Source: Typha latifolia (lineage: Eukaryota; Streptophyta; Magnoliopsida; Poales; Typhaceae). From it: a stretch of 64,000 bases of DNA. Under the pieces are notes generated by a model. That model saw only the letters and a list, made by a program, of their open reading frames with translations, did no database searches and was not told where the DNA came from. Positions 40,418-52,307 of the stretch are shown here, one piece after another. Both the position numbers and the translations under genes were made by a program. The stretch spans positions 6,510,001 through 6,574,000 of the forward strand of contig CM034099.1 of the NCBI GenBank assembly GCA_019914945.1, given 5' to 3'. Positions within the stretch are counted from its first letter, which is position 1. Each line of letters starts with the position of its first letter.

Positions 40418-43400
40418 TCAGTTTGTGCTAGAGATCTCGCCACCATCTCTTGTGCTGCTGCTGCCACTGGTTGTAGAAACCTGAGGATGGATAAGAGGGT
40501 GGGGAACAAAACCTCCCTTTGAGAAGATTGAACCAATGGAGGAAGAAATATTCTCAGATGATGATATTCTGGTGGCAAATGACTCCATAGAGAAGAATTC
40601 AGGTCGCTGCTCTGAGGATGATGGAGGAGCCATTGTAGCAACAGAAAATCTAATTGAATGGGGAGCAAGAGGCATGTCAGAAAGCGAAGATGCCGAAAGA
40701 CTGTAGCTAAGAGTACTCATTGGATGATCAAACTTGCACGTCGGCCCAAATTTGCAAACTCCATGCTGAGCATAGTATGTACAAGGTTGAGCACCCTATG
40801 TAGAAAGAAAAAGCTCATGTAAGAATTTAACCAGATAGTGAACTGGAGAAAAAGAATAAAGAAAATCAGAAATCAGAAATCATTACAAATAGACAAGGTA
40901 GTATATATGAGCTAACGACTTCAAATGTGAAGATACTACTTTATACTTACATTAGGTGAAATAAAAGAACATATTGGTCCAGGACTTCTTAATATTACCT
41001 AAAGTTAGTTTGTCTTTACTTTTTTTCTCGTTCAGTTTATCTTTCTTTAATTGTTCCATCACATCTTTTTTCTTTACCATGACTATCCTGCCAACACAAA
41101 TCAAACCCATAGTACATGATTCTTTCAAAAAATGTACCAACCCTGTGTAACGCAAGCGTGAGGCTGAACCCAATATAGACATATGGTGAGAGTCATGATA
41201 TGGACAGGTAAAAAAATGTTGGATATACAACATAAGCCACCATAAATAGTTTCTCTCAAATGACCAAGAATAAAAACTCAATATGTTGCAGCATTAAAAA
41301 TCTTGTTTTGCTCAGGAAGCATGCAACCAGTTCCACAATGCGCAAGATCTATTGGATTACACTACTAAAAAAGAAAAAGATGTTAGATGTGCTTGAGATA
41401 ATAAGGGTTGTCAGGATCAAGTATAAAAAACAATTCTTTGCTCATTAATATCCTCAATAGTTAGGGAATTGGATGCATATAACTAGTTTCAACTTTCAAG
41501 TGTACAAGCCTATATACAATTACATAAGAGACTAAAAGGAAAATTCGAAATGTGTTGAAATACTAAGATTTATCAAGATGAAGTAATAAAAGAGACTCCA
41601 GTATTGCCATAGTTGGGGAGTCGGATGCTGAATACTTTCTTGATTTTTTTTAATGATTCAACTCTCTCATGTACAAATATGAAAAGAGTATGTTTGCTTA
41701 GAAATTGAAACTACTATCAAAGTAATAAGTCTTGTATTGGCCTATTTCCTAACTCTAAACAAAAGTTGCACTGCCCTGTCCTAAATATAGTAATATCTGT
41801 ATCAAAAAAATTATAAAATTTAATGAACTTACTCGTTCTTAATATTCGCCTCTGGGCAGACTATGTCGAAGTTTATTTATTTGCCCTCTTTGTATATATC
41901 ATCTCCAGCAACTGAATTTAGGAGCTTGCATTCAGCACCTTCTTGTTAAATTGAGTATTAAGAGCACTTTTCTTCACTTCAAACTCAAATCTAGCATGTA
42001 ACCTGGAGAATGATTGCCAATCTACCAAATGCAGCTATTCTTTCTAAATACGGCCTTCATTTTTCAGTGATCTACCAAGACATGGCGATAGAAGACTAGA
42101 CACATCAATGCCCTTCTTTCAAGCCTCCTCTCTTACATCCACAATTTCATTGTAAGAGAAAGGCATTCTAATAGAAGTTTTCCAAGTTTTTCTATATAAC
42201 TTATATAAGTAACTACTGACCGAATGATCAAGATGTGGTTCCAGAGGGATGAGCAATGCAAAAAATGAAACTCAGTTTCAATACAAGGTTATCAACTTTT
42301 ACTAATTAAATGAAATATAAAATCATATGGACTTTGAAATCCAAATAAATTTATTGTAGAAGCTGAGAGGTTTATCATTAACAGATGATGGAATCACATT
42401 GCTATTCTAGCTTACACTGCCTGCAATTTCCGTGAGTCTGGAAGCTACAGTTTCTATTTCCTCAATCACTATAACTGTATAACCAATGGTGAAGTGCAAC
42501 TGTGCAAGAATCAGACAGTATAAGTGTTCAACATTTCTCAATGCTTAGGAGATGCTATTTGACATGGGAAGAAAATAATGATACAAGGAATCAAATCAAA
42601 TTTCTATATCATGACAGAATAGCAGGTTGTAGAGATGCATACCGGACGAAGAGGGAGACCAAGAGGGCTAAGAACACAATTAGATTTTGGTATGTTCCGG
42701 TCTGGAGGATGATGGTATTTACATGCAGCACCAAATCTACAATCACCTGTCCTCATGTAAAACTGACACTCAGGCTGATCGGGCCTCTCCGGAAACATGT
42801 AATCTCTCTGTCTACTGTTAGAAGGTCCAGCAGAGGAAGACACTGGCACATAAGAACCTGCGTAAGCAGGCATTGAAGGAGGCATTTGATGTGATAAGCC
42901 ATACGCTGGTCCTGGTTGAACTGTTTGTTGTCCACCTGGGGACACTAACGGATTTACAGGTGCCTGTTTCACATGAAAAAATTCAGGATAAGAGATCCAC
43001 TATTCTATTGGAAACTTCTACCTTTACAGCAGGAAAGTAATGAACTACATGCACATTATATTTTCACAAACCGGATAAGGACTCCACCCCTGCACTGGGA
43101 CGACTCCAGGAGAGAGCAGCATGGGACCATAAGAGCTCGACATATATGATCCAGGCAGCATTGGAGGCCTCCCAACTTGCCAACTTGCCATAGGTGGGAT
43201 CTGATGAGTTGAGGGAACTGAAGAAGGCTGCACCACTGGATAAGTTGGAGCTGCAGGTGATGGAAGTGAAGCATCACCAAGTTGTGGGTGATGGAATTTA
43301 CAAGAAGAGCCAAACTTGCATTGGCCTGTCTTCATATAGTAGGAGCACTCTTTCTCACCCTGCATTTTGAAAAGCTTGATTGGCACATTTCCAATGAACA

Positions 43401-46198
43401 AATGTGAAAGCATTCAGTACTCAAAAGCAGTAACATTAAACAAAATAAACAAAGCCCTAACCGGCCGCAGGGGATATCCATAGTAGTTTAACATGACCGG
43501 CATCACGGATCCACCTCCTTCTCTTGGGTGGTGATACTTGCAAGTAGAACCGAATTTGCAAGTCCCAGTCTTCAAAAAATACTGCAAAACATTCACATTA
43601 TCATGGAGCAAGGAAAACAGAATCACAGGGATTTGCACAACATCTATTTCCCTCATTACAACAAGTTCAATTCTGATATTTTTATCTCATATATTATAGC
43701 TTTTTTATAGGAAAATGAAATCCAAGCCAGAAAGAGCAAGTTAGTACCTCACAGTGAGGTTGCCCCACTCGCTCTGGATATTCTGCTGCTCCAGTTCTTC
43801 CAGCACCAGGAAACTAAAATCCAAGACAAAATGTGATTTAAATTATTATCATTATCACCAAAGTGTTAACAATAGCGATCAACCATAAAGTTCTCATCTT
43901 TCTGATTTAATAAATCTTGTGTCATTATTTTCATATTCAAGAGCAAGAAGAAACAAAACCACATACACGTAACCTTGTTAGAGATGTAAATGATTTTAGA
44001 AAGGTCAGAAAAGTCCTAGTTGAATTGGCCCCAGAGAAGCAGACATCCAGATCCTAAAGGTGAATCAAAAGATTACTCAACTATCAGCAACAGCCAAAAA
44101 AAGTTATCTTTCTGAATTCAATGATTCAAGATGAAATCTTGTTCCCTAAATTCATACAGAAGGCCAAGAAGTAACAAGACCACACACATTTTTAACTTTA
44201 AACAAGAAGGGATTTATGATTTTTAAAATGCAATACAGTGAGCCTAGCTGAATCCCACAAAAGTGAACATCTGGTTTCTTAATCGTCAGCGATAAACAGT
44301 AAAAATAGAGTCGTCACGTGCATACAAACTTAACCATTAGAGATGTAGTTGATTTCCAATTTCCACAAGGTCAGTAAAGTGAGCCTCAGTTTACTTGGTC
44401 CCAAAGAAGCAAACACCAAGGACAGTTGGGTGAATGAAAAGATTACCCAATTTTCAGCAGTAGCCAACAAACAAAAAGTTCCCATCTTTCTAGATACAAT
44501 AACTCTACAAATATTGCTTTTGTTAGAGTATAAAGCATTTCCTATCAACTTAAGTTTTTAAAGTAATTGATAATTTAATATGGTATCAGAGTAATAGGTC
44601 TTGAGTTCAAATCTCATTAGGTATATCTGTCATTTAAATAATAAAATCCTTTACCTATTTAATTCAAACCCAATTCTTGAGCCTATTAGAAAATTTTGAG
44701 CCTAGAAATGAGGGGTTGTGTTAGAGTATCAAAGGTTCTCTAAATTTAATATTTTAGTGTAGTTGGTAAGTTAATAGCTTCACTAATTCATAACTCAAAC
44801 CAAGAAGAAATAAAACTATACACAATTTAATTACAATTAACAGAGATGTAAATAACTTCCAAATGAATGTCAGAGAGGCCAAGATGAAATGGTCACAAAA
44901 AACAGACATGAATATCCTAAAGATGAATGAAATATCCAATTGTCAACAATAGCCTATAAGCATAAAATTCTCATCTTTCTGAATTCAATAGTACAAGAGG
45001 AAATCTTTATAAAATTCACACCCAAATCAAGAAGCAACAAAGTCACATCCTTCATAACTTTGACAGTCAGGTCTATCAGCAATTTCTAAAAGGACAGAAT
45101 AGTGAACCCTGTCTGAATTGGTCCAAGTAAAATGGATGGTAAGATCCTTGGGATGAATGAGAGATTGCCCAATTGTCAGAAATAGCCGATAAGCGTAGAA
45201 GTTATCATCTTTCCAAATTCAATCATACAGGAGGAAATCCTGCTACATTAAATTCACAGTCAAGACCAAGAAGAAACAAAGCCACACATACTGTTAGTTT
45301 AATAATCATAGGTATCAATAACTTCCAAGCATGAAGTTCCCATCTTTCTGGATTCAATAAGAAAAGACGAAATCCTGCTTCATTAAATTCATACTCAAGA
45401 CCAAGAAGAAACAATGCCACATTAGATTTAACCTTAATGATCAGAGATATAAGAACTTCCAAAAGAAGGTCAGTAAAGTGACCCTAGTTGCATCAGTCCC
45501 AGAAAAGAAGACACGAGATCTTTATAATGCATGGAAAAGATTACCCAATTGTCAGCAATAGGCAACTAACATAAAGTTCTCATTTATTTTTAAATTCAGT
45601 AACTCGACAAAATCTTGCTCCATTAATTTCACAATGAGATGAAGAAGCACGAAAACCACATGCATTTTAACTTTACTGTAACAACTGGACATGTAAATAA
45701 CTTCCAAAAGAAGCAAGTACAGTGAGCCCTAGCTGAATTGGTCCCAATAAAGTAGAATCCATACCGCCCCACCACGATTGCGAGGGTGATTGTATCGACA
45801 TCTCTTGCCATAGCCGCATGTCCCGGTGCGGAGGTAGAAGGTGCACTCTGGCTCGCCGGGCCTCTCCGGGTACGGGAGATTGCCGCTGCCGTCGCCGCCC
45901 AATCCCAACCTCCACATTGACTCTACGACGCCAAGCAACAAAAGCACAATAAATATTACCACCTACTGCTTTTAACTCAATGTCAACTTCCATTCCACAC
46001 ACTAAACCCTCAAAAGCAAACCCAAACCTAACACCATCCCACCAATAAAAAAAAAAATCTCCCCCGCCCCCCCCCCCCCCAAAATCAGGAAAAACCGGAA
46101 ACACTCATCAAGGATCGAAGCTAACCACCTTCGAGACCGGTATTAGGATCCTGGTAAAATCCCTCCCCGGGGGCGATGCCTCGTCCGTACAGCTCCAT
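40418..46198 (-). CDS. Five-finger CCCH zinc-finger protein (ZFN/HUA1-like)
   Basis: Seven coding exons on the reverse strand: 46198-46129, 45922-45765, 43813-43748, 43581-43462, 43359-43072, 42963-42643 and 40795-40418, giving 466 residues. Five zinc fingers all fit C-x8-C-x5-C-x3-H: C50/C59/C65/H69, C97/C106/C112/H116, C143/C152/C158/H162, C300/C309/C315/H319 and C346/C355/C361/H365. Three clustered fingers, a Pro/Ser-rich linker and two more fingers is the plant ZFN/HUA1 subfamily pattern. Members bind RNA or DNA, and HUA1 promotes AGAMOUS pre-mRNA processing. A Ser-rich tail follows. Finger 2 is split by the exon 3/4 junction right after its first Cys. The 1951-bp intron 2 is a tandem array carrying a TRIM element; the 1847-bp intron 6 is unremarkable. 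All zinc ligands are intact, so the gene is probably functional. Confidence 0.94.
43850..45764 (-). repeat. Diverged tandem array of ~210-240 bp units filling CCCH intron 2
   Basis: Seven to eight head-to-tail copies of one unit. Recurring blocks in the same order are: CATCTTTCTG-ATTCAATA, GAAATC-TG-T, AAATTCATACTCAAGACCAAGAAGAAACAA (interrupted variants), CCACA, AGAGATGTAAATAACTTCC, AAGGTCAGTAAAGTGA-CCTAG, TGAATTGGTCCCA, AAGATTACCCAATTGTCAGCAATAGCC. The CATCTTTC anchor recurs at about 43895, 44105, 44483, 44972, 45206, 45341 and 45581. After removing the inserted TRIM, spacing is ~210-240 bp, with two shortened units. The last unit abuts the splice donor after exon 2. No coding potential is seen. 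Confidence 0.85.
44521..44776 (+). mobile_element. TRIM: miniature LTR retrotransposon, 256 bp
   Basis: The left LTR at 44521-44580 begins TGTTAGAGTA and ends TTAATA. The right LTR at 44719-44776 begins TGTTAGAGTATC and ends GTTAATA. A primer-binding site (44581-44592, TGGTATCAGAGT), complementary to the 3' end of initiator tRNA-Met, directly follows the left LTR. A purine-rich tract (44706-44718, AAATGAGGGGTTG) directly precedes the right LTR. Flanking bases GCTTT (44516-44520) and GCTTC (44777-44781) form a 5-bp target duplication with one mismatch. The internal region is only 138 bp and codes for nothing, so movement would depend on enzymes supplied elsewhere. The two LTRs have diverged clearly, so the insertion is old. 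Confidence 0.85.
46067..46080. repeat. C homopolymer in CCCH intron 1
   Basis: Fourteen consecutive C in the 206-bp intron 1, next to an A-run at 46047-46057. Possible sequencing or assembly uncertainty in length. Confidence 0.8.
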
Positions 46199-46351
46199 CT
46201 CCGGGCGATGCGGGCCGAGGTGGAGTTCTGGAATGTTCCGGAAGCTGCGATTGGGCGAGTTTGAGGGAATGGAAGGAGATTGTCGTCCAAAAACCGATCG
46301 ATTCCGCTCGATCGAATTATTCCCTAATTTTTCTCACACACACTCTCTCTC

Positions 46352-46354
<3 letters not shown>

Positions 46355-46395
<41 letters not shown>
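46355..46395 (-). repeat. (CT)20 tract upstream of the CCCH gene
   Basis: A 41-base CT run about 160 bases before the CCCH ATG; it reads (GA)n on the transcript strand and probably lies in the 5'UTR. A possible BBR/BPC binding region, by inference. Confidence 0.85.
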
Positions 46396-46398
<3 letters not shown>

Positions 46399-47835
46399 CT
46401 TCAAAGCGCTTTGATTCTTCTTTGGACTCTTTTCGTCTGTTGGTTTATATACCCGCCACAAAAGGTCGTTTTTTTAATTTAGAACAAAGCTTAGGGGTGG
46501 GTGGACCCATAATATGTACCCAAACGTACCCCCACAATATTATGAGAATGGAACTCAAGCTTAGAGTCCTTTTTATCAATATTGTACCCTAAATACCCCT
46601 TCCTATTTCCTTCTCCCTTATTTTAATATCCTACTACGTTAATTTTATTTTGTTTTAGGGACTAATTTTAGTGCTAATACTGAGTAGCCCTACGTTATTT
46701 CTTAGATAACGTGGCGCGATTCGGTGCGTTGCTGAAATGAGGGGGAGAAGAAAATGTCGGCAATGGGGCTCGCCCAAGGGTGTCTCAATAATTGCCCACA
46801 TTAAAAAGGGTAATAGAATGATGGCATTTCCGTGATTAAACGGCAACATTTCGGGTGGTTTCGTAGCGTGCGCTGTCCGGGCGAGACGAAGGGGGCCGGG
46901 TCCCACCTGCGCGCAGCGAATACGGACACAAAAGCGTGACGTCATGTTCTACCAATGGGACGGAGACGCGTGGGAGGTGTGAGGAAATGGGGCCCACGGT
47001 CACGTGCTTGGGGGAGAGAGAGAGAGAGATGCGCGGTGGGGGGCGCTGGTACTAAGGGAAGCCAGGACCGCCGTGGAAGTTGGCGCGGCGCGGGAATCTT
47101 GGCGCTGGCGACGGAACCAACGGTTGATGCGACGTCCACGTCACCTTTGGGGGTTGTTCCTGGGTAGCTTAGCTTATGACTTTTGTAGTGGTTGGAGTGG
47201 AACCGAAGACGACCTAGATGTTTGTTTGAAAACTTCACAATATTTTTTATTTTTATTTTATGGAAAGCCCGTAGATATATATATATATATATATATATCC
47301 AGTCAAATTTTATATGCAAAATGAGAGATATTTTGAAGAGCTCTTTTACCGACACTATGAAAAATAAGCATCAACCCAAAAAGTAAATAGATTTTGAATC
47401 ATAAATACTCAAAATATTCAAGCTTTATAAGCTAGTATTAGCTTCTCCCTAATCAAGAGGGTATCAGGCATTGTAACTATATCCTATAAAAGTTAAATCA
47501 TTAACAAAGATAACACACAATGGCATGATATAGGTTTAGTTGAAACCTAAACCATGCACCACCAAACACTCACTATTGTGGCTACGGCCAAGACCTATGC
47601 TAACACAAAAACACTGACCAAGCATCACTAGGCCTTGGAAAGGCTCAATGTGGTGTTGACTAGAGAGAAGTTGAGCTGACTGGAGCAGCAGTTAGAGAAT
47701 TAGCTCAGCGCAAAAGAGATCTAACAGGGACAACAATGATGACGAGGAAGGCAACGACAACACTGGTAAGCTCGTGGAAGCAATGGATGGTGAACTATGA
47801 AGGAGAAGGAGAGAGGAGGTAAGATGTAAGAGAAT

Positions 47836-47862
47836 GAGAGAGAGAGAGAGAGAGAGAGAGAG
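47836..47862. repeat. (GA)13 microsatellite
   Basis: GA dinucleotide run in intergenic DNA, not attached to a recognised gene. Confidence 0.85.
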
Positions 47863-48747
47863 GTTGGGGGCAGTGTTGGCACAAAAAAGAGAGCAGCTAG
47901 AGAGGAGGATGGTGGCCATCGAGAAGGGGCAACAACAAAGGCGATAAGGATCAAATAGAATTTAAAGAGAAAAAATAAGAGGAAGAATAAAGAAGAAGGA
48001 AAAAAAGATGAATAGGGAATATCTCCCCTCTCCTGGCCACTCGGGCTAAGAGATGTGAGAGAAAGAAAGCCTAAAAGGAGAAAAACTCCTTCTCAACAAG
48101 GGGAAGAAAGTTACTGCACCAAACCCTAGCAAAGCAAGGGTTGGCTTAGCAGAAGAATTATCGATCGAGGCAAATGTGCTAAAGTTAAAACTTCAAAATG
48201 TTAAAACTCATTTTTCTTCCCTAAATATATGAATACAAACAATAAATTAAGCATAACTTATAATTTATAATTTTAACTTACTCAAGCATTAACTTAAATA
48301 TAAGCATTTACTATCTTTTATATAAATTATAGTGTTGAAGAGTTCAGCTATTTATTTTTTTTGTCTTATATTTATTTATTAATTAGATAAATTAGAGGTA
48401 AAAATAAAGAGATTTATCATGTTAAAATTACATTATTTAGAGAAAAAGTATAGAATTTAAATCTGATTAAAATAAATGCAAATCAAATCTTCCGATTCTC
48501 CCAACTCTCTTCGTATATTCCAAATATTTGTATGCGTAATTCTTGTATAAAACACTGATTAAATTAAATCTTTTTGATATTTTATGTTTAATACTGATAA
48601 CTTCAATATTTTTTTGCCAGACCTATCTATTAGTAGCTCACGTGTCAAAAATAGGCATCCTTGACCTTGAGATAATAAATTTAGAATATCAACTTATTTA
48701 GGTAATTAAATTTAGAATATCAAAGTATCATATTGATTAAACTTTGA

Positions 48748-49157
48748 GATATATAAATTTATAAAGTTTGTATATAACACCTTACTTTATAAAGTTATTA
48801 TGATTTACACCTAATATTTTAACTATTTATAAATCGAATAATCTAATTTAGAGAATATGTATAGGAAACACCTGGGTTAGATTTGAACTAACACCGTTAG
48901 AATATTCCGTTAAGTAGGAATATTTTATTTTTAAAATAATCAAAACACCCTTAGTATAATTTAATTGAGGATATTTTTTAAATTTTAATTAATTCAACTC
49001 AGAGATTTGATTAAGTTTAACTAATTGATCTAACAGCAAGATATTTTCTGCACATATTTACTAATGGCTAAATTTATAAATAGTAAAAATTTAAGGTATA
49101 AATTTAATTTCATTAAAAGACAGGCTGTTATATGCAAATTTAACTATAAATTTATTC
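48748..49157. mobile_element. Foldback/MITE-like element with ~130-bp inverted arms
   Basis: The left arm (about 48748-48895) and the reverse complement of the right arm (about 49012-49157) share, in order: ATAAATTTATA, TTTG(T/C)ATATAACA, TTTA(C/T)ACCT, ACTATTTATAAAT, GAATATGT versus AATATGTGCAG, and GTTAGAT. The middle (~115 bp) has no coding capacity. The long degenerate arms suit an old Mutator-like or foldback MITE. No clear target duplication was found, so the family is not assigned. Confidence 0.55.
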
Positions 49158-49540
49158 ATAAAACATACTAAGACAAACTATGCTTCTGGGAAAGGTCGTA
49201 ACGTCACTGGGGAAGAACTCAACGGTGGTCCAAAAGAGGGTGACAAAATCGAAACCTTTGTATATGGTGAGGTACACAGCCTGGGCTTAGGTTGGCAGAG
49301 TCTGGTTCAATCTAGGCCTAGCACCAACCAAATCATTCCTTGGGTCCCCTACCCCTTTGGATAATAATAGTAGTATATCACTCTTTATTGTACATTTTCA
49401 CTGTAGACCCTATAATTTAATCAATTTGGTTTTATAGGAAAGGTGTTTAATTTCTATACTCATGTTTAACATGTGCTGTATATAAGATATATAATTGTAA
49501 ATGATTTTAATATTATACAAGCTAGTTGAGGGGTATGGAT

Positions 49541-49567
49541 TGAGCTTGAGCTTGAGCTTGAGCTTGA
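49541..49567. repeat. GAGCTT hexamer tandem repeat
   Basis: Four units of TGAGCT(T) followed by a nearby inverted AAGCTCAAG, so the stretch can form a short hairpin. Simple repeat, no function evident. Confidence 0.8.
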
Positions 49568-49924
49568 TCTAAGCTCAAGTTCGAATACAATGTTGGTTCA
49601 TGGCGGGACCGAGAATGACTTGTTGTTTTGAAAACACATTGAGCTAACAAAGAAGAAAATATTCTATTATTTTTTAAAGATTAAAAAAATAATAAAAAAA
49701 TATTTAAAATAATCCTAGATAAAATTGTCTATAAAAAGGGAAAAATGGTACTGCTTATATCTCATGGGTAAAGTTGGGCCTTTTAGCCCAGCCCATTTTT
49801 GACTCCTAGGGGCTAGCTTGAGTCTTGACTTAGTCTAGCTTTGATTTGATGTCAGTGGCTTTGACTTGGAGAAGGACCGGCTAGGAAAGTTAGTGTAATA
49901 TAATATAATAGGGTTAAATATATT

Positions 49925-50165
49925 TTATACTTATACCTAAAATATTTTATAACTAAAGTGAGACCGTTAATTTTTATATTAAATTTAACTGAGTATCATG
50001 GATATTTTAGTTATTTTGTTCTATTATATCAAAATCTGCATATCTTTTTTAACAAACACGATAGAATTATTTTGATCATTTTGACGTCATTCAGTTAAGT
50101 TTAATATAAAAACTTAGAGTTTTACTTTAGTCATAAGTATAACGACTAGTTTGAAGCTTTTTAAA
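49925..50165. mobile_element. Second foldback/MITE-like element
   Basis: The left arm (about 49925-50025) and the reverse complement of the right arm (about 50060-50165) share ATACTTAT, ACTAAAGT(G/A)A, TTTTTATATTAAA(T/C)TTAACTGA and an AT-rich TTCTAT inner block. Total about 240 bp, with almost no loop between the arms. No coding capacity. MITE-like by structure only; termini are approximate. Confidence 0.5.
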
Positions 50166-52257
50166 ATACTGAGGAGAGACAAAGTGATTTTGAGCATAAA
50201 TACAGATATTTAAAATGCATATAATTCACTTATAACAATAGTAAAATATAGGCCATGATAGTATGCTCACCTAAAAATTGTACCCATATAAATGACTAAG
50301 TGAGTCTATATGAGTGCCATGCATTTTGTTCAACAAAAATGACTAACTTTGAGCAATTTTTGGTAGTTGTAGTAGTAAAATAGATGTTGTGTAAATCATT
50401 GATTCATTTATTCAGCGATTTATATATTTATATTAAATAAAATTGATAAACTCATGTAATAATTTTTGTATACATGTGCAAATATAAAAAAGAAAAGAAA
50501 AAGAAAATTAGAAATTCACTTACTTGGGTATACAATATTTTATAAGCAAACTTAAAATAGACAAAAACTCCAAAAGAAAAGAACTCTTGGTACCATTTTC
50601 TTAAAATTTTATTAAAATTGCTTTATGTTTTACTTTTATTATCATTTACCTTGTATAATAAGTATACTTATCATTCAAAGTAATGCCTCAAAAATATCCT
50701 TAAGTTAGCTTTCACCTTAGCGAAAATAAAACTAATTTATTCTTTTAAAAATAAATATATTAAAATATTCTTAAATTGATCTTAAAATTGTTCCCCTTTT
50801 ACTTTTAGCTTGAGCTGTAAAAATTTACTCAAAAGTACTAAGATTATTTATATTTATGGTAAGTAAAAAAAAAAAATACTAACAACAATAAAAAAAGTAG
50901 GACGTTTTTGATAAATTTCTCTAGTTTTTCTCCATTGATATCTATTCGTATATATGTATATGTTAACCAAGCAGAATCATCAGCAAGATAAAAATAAAGA
51001 AGGAAATTTCTAATCCCAACACAAAGAAAAGTAATAAGAAACTAAGATTGCAATCAATCTTTCCAAGGATTAAAATCAGATTACATCCACTCAGAGTCCA
51101 AATAATCCCAGGCTTTAAAAGGAGCTTTCACATTTCCAAGTCTCCCTTCACAAAATTAAGATATTACAATCTCATTTCTTTAACTTCTAAAATAGTCCCA
51201 CATCACACAAAAGAAAAAAAATAAAATTATGAACTTTTAGTTAAGGTGTTGTTGATGATTAGAACAGCAATCATGTAATAAAGAAAAGGCTACGCATTAT
51301 GGGGGCAAGCCAACTTGATGAAGGCTCTTTTTTGTCAGCCATAATGAAGGCCACTAGGTTCTCCTCCTATCCCTAATGATGCTAATCACCTGCTTCCCAC
51401 TAATGTCTTGCAAAAAAGATACATATTATACTTGCACCCCCACCCTCTCTCAAACTTATCCTTTCTTTTGATCACATTAACTCCAACAATGGAGACCAAT
51501 CACTGTACAATGTCTCACTTCACAATGGCCAAGAAATTTCTCGATCTTCTGATCGACATCGAACGGTCCTAATTAGCCTGCACATCAGCCTTTCCAGAGT
51601 TTATTTTTTGGTGTGTGTGTGTGTGCTTAAGGTTGGCTTTGTGATTAATAATTCTCTAGGCTTAGTCATTAGCCATGATAGCATTCCATAAAAAAAGCAA
51701 TGCAAGCCCCACAGGAATCCTGCAAACCATTTCTTACACATATCAAGTAGCAATCAATTGGATTTCATGAGGCCAAGACTAACTTTTAGGACAGAAGATG
51801 GAAGGAAGCCACAACTGTTACCTGAATATTTATTGCCATCTTAATGCATATTAATCTCTAGTGATATAACACAGGAAATGGCACTCTCATGAGTAAAGGG
51901 ACTTTACTCAACATGAAGGCCTATAAGCTTTGTAGTTTCTTTTGTAGAAAGTGATCAGTTCTAATCTCTAGCATAGAATTATTAAAGGTGTGCTTTGCCT
52001 CCTAACTTATTAAATTCTTTTGCCTTTATTGTTAGGTAAATTGAAATGCCATTCCAGAAAGGCTTATTCCATCATCAAGTATGCAACTGCTGTGAGAACC
52101 TTTTTTTTAAAAAAACAAATACTCTCATCAGATGCATTGCCTTCGTTAATCTAACAGCATTCTTACTTCATAAAAGTCACACTTGCCTTTCTCCCACAGA
52201 CCCTCTTGAAAGTGTGACTCCTGACCAGATCACAGAAGAACACCTCCTGCATTCTTC

Positions 52258-52260
<3 letters not shown>

Positions 52261-52301
<41 letters not shown>
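52261..52301 (+). repeat. (GA)20 tract in the 5' leader of the NPH3/BTB gene
   Basis: A 41-base AG run that ends only five bases before the start codon (AAGAG then ATGG). It must lie in the 5'UTR and sits where it could affect start-site scanning or BBR/BPC binding. Confidence 0.9.

Positions 52302-52306
<5 letters not shown>

Positions 52307-52307
<1 letters not shown>

Larger units (their letters stand above)
46396..52260. other. Gene-poor region with foldback elements and simple repeats
   Basis: No supported gene. Contents: GC-richer CCCH promoter side up to about 47170, a (TA)n run at 47274-47297, a (GA)13 tract at 47836-47862, featureless sequence to 48700, two inverted-repeat elements (48748-49157 and 49925-50165), a GAGCTT hexamer run at 49541-49567, a (GT)n run near 51611-51625, and the 5' flank of the NPH3/BTB gene. 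Open frames around 46942-47355 and 47692-47954 are low-complexity or repeat-driven. Confidence 0.5.

Noticed and set aside
43850..45764. CRISPR-like reading of the repeated array
   Set aside because: Units are ~210-240 bp and diverged along their whole length, with no short identical repeat separated by unique spacers. It lies inside a spliced plant intron.
46942..47355. Open frames on both strands in the GC-rich spacer
   Set aside because: They depend on the (TA)n/(GA)n repeats and high local GC. There are no conserved motifs, and opposite-strand frames of similar length overlap.
47692..47954. Leu/Ser-rich short open frames
   Set aside because: The composition comes from a GA/CT microsatellite and low-complexity sequence. 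No signal-peptide-like continuation or exon structure was found.
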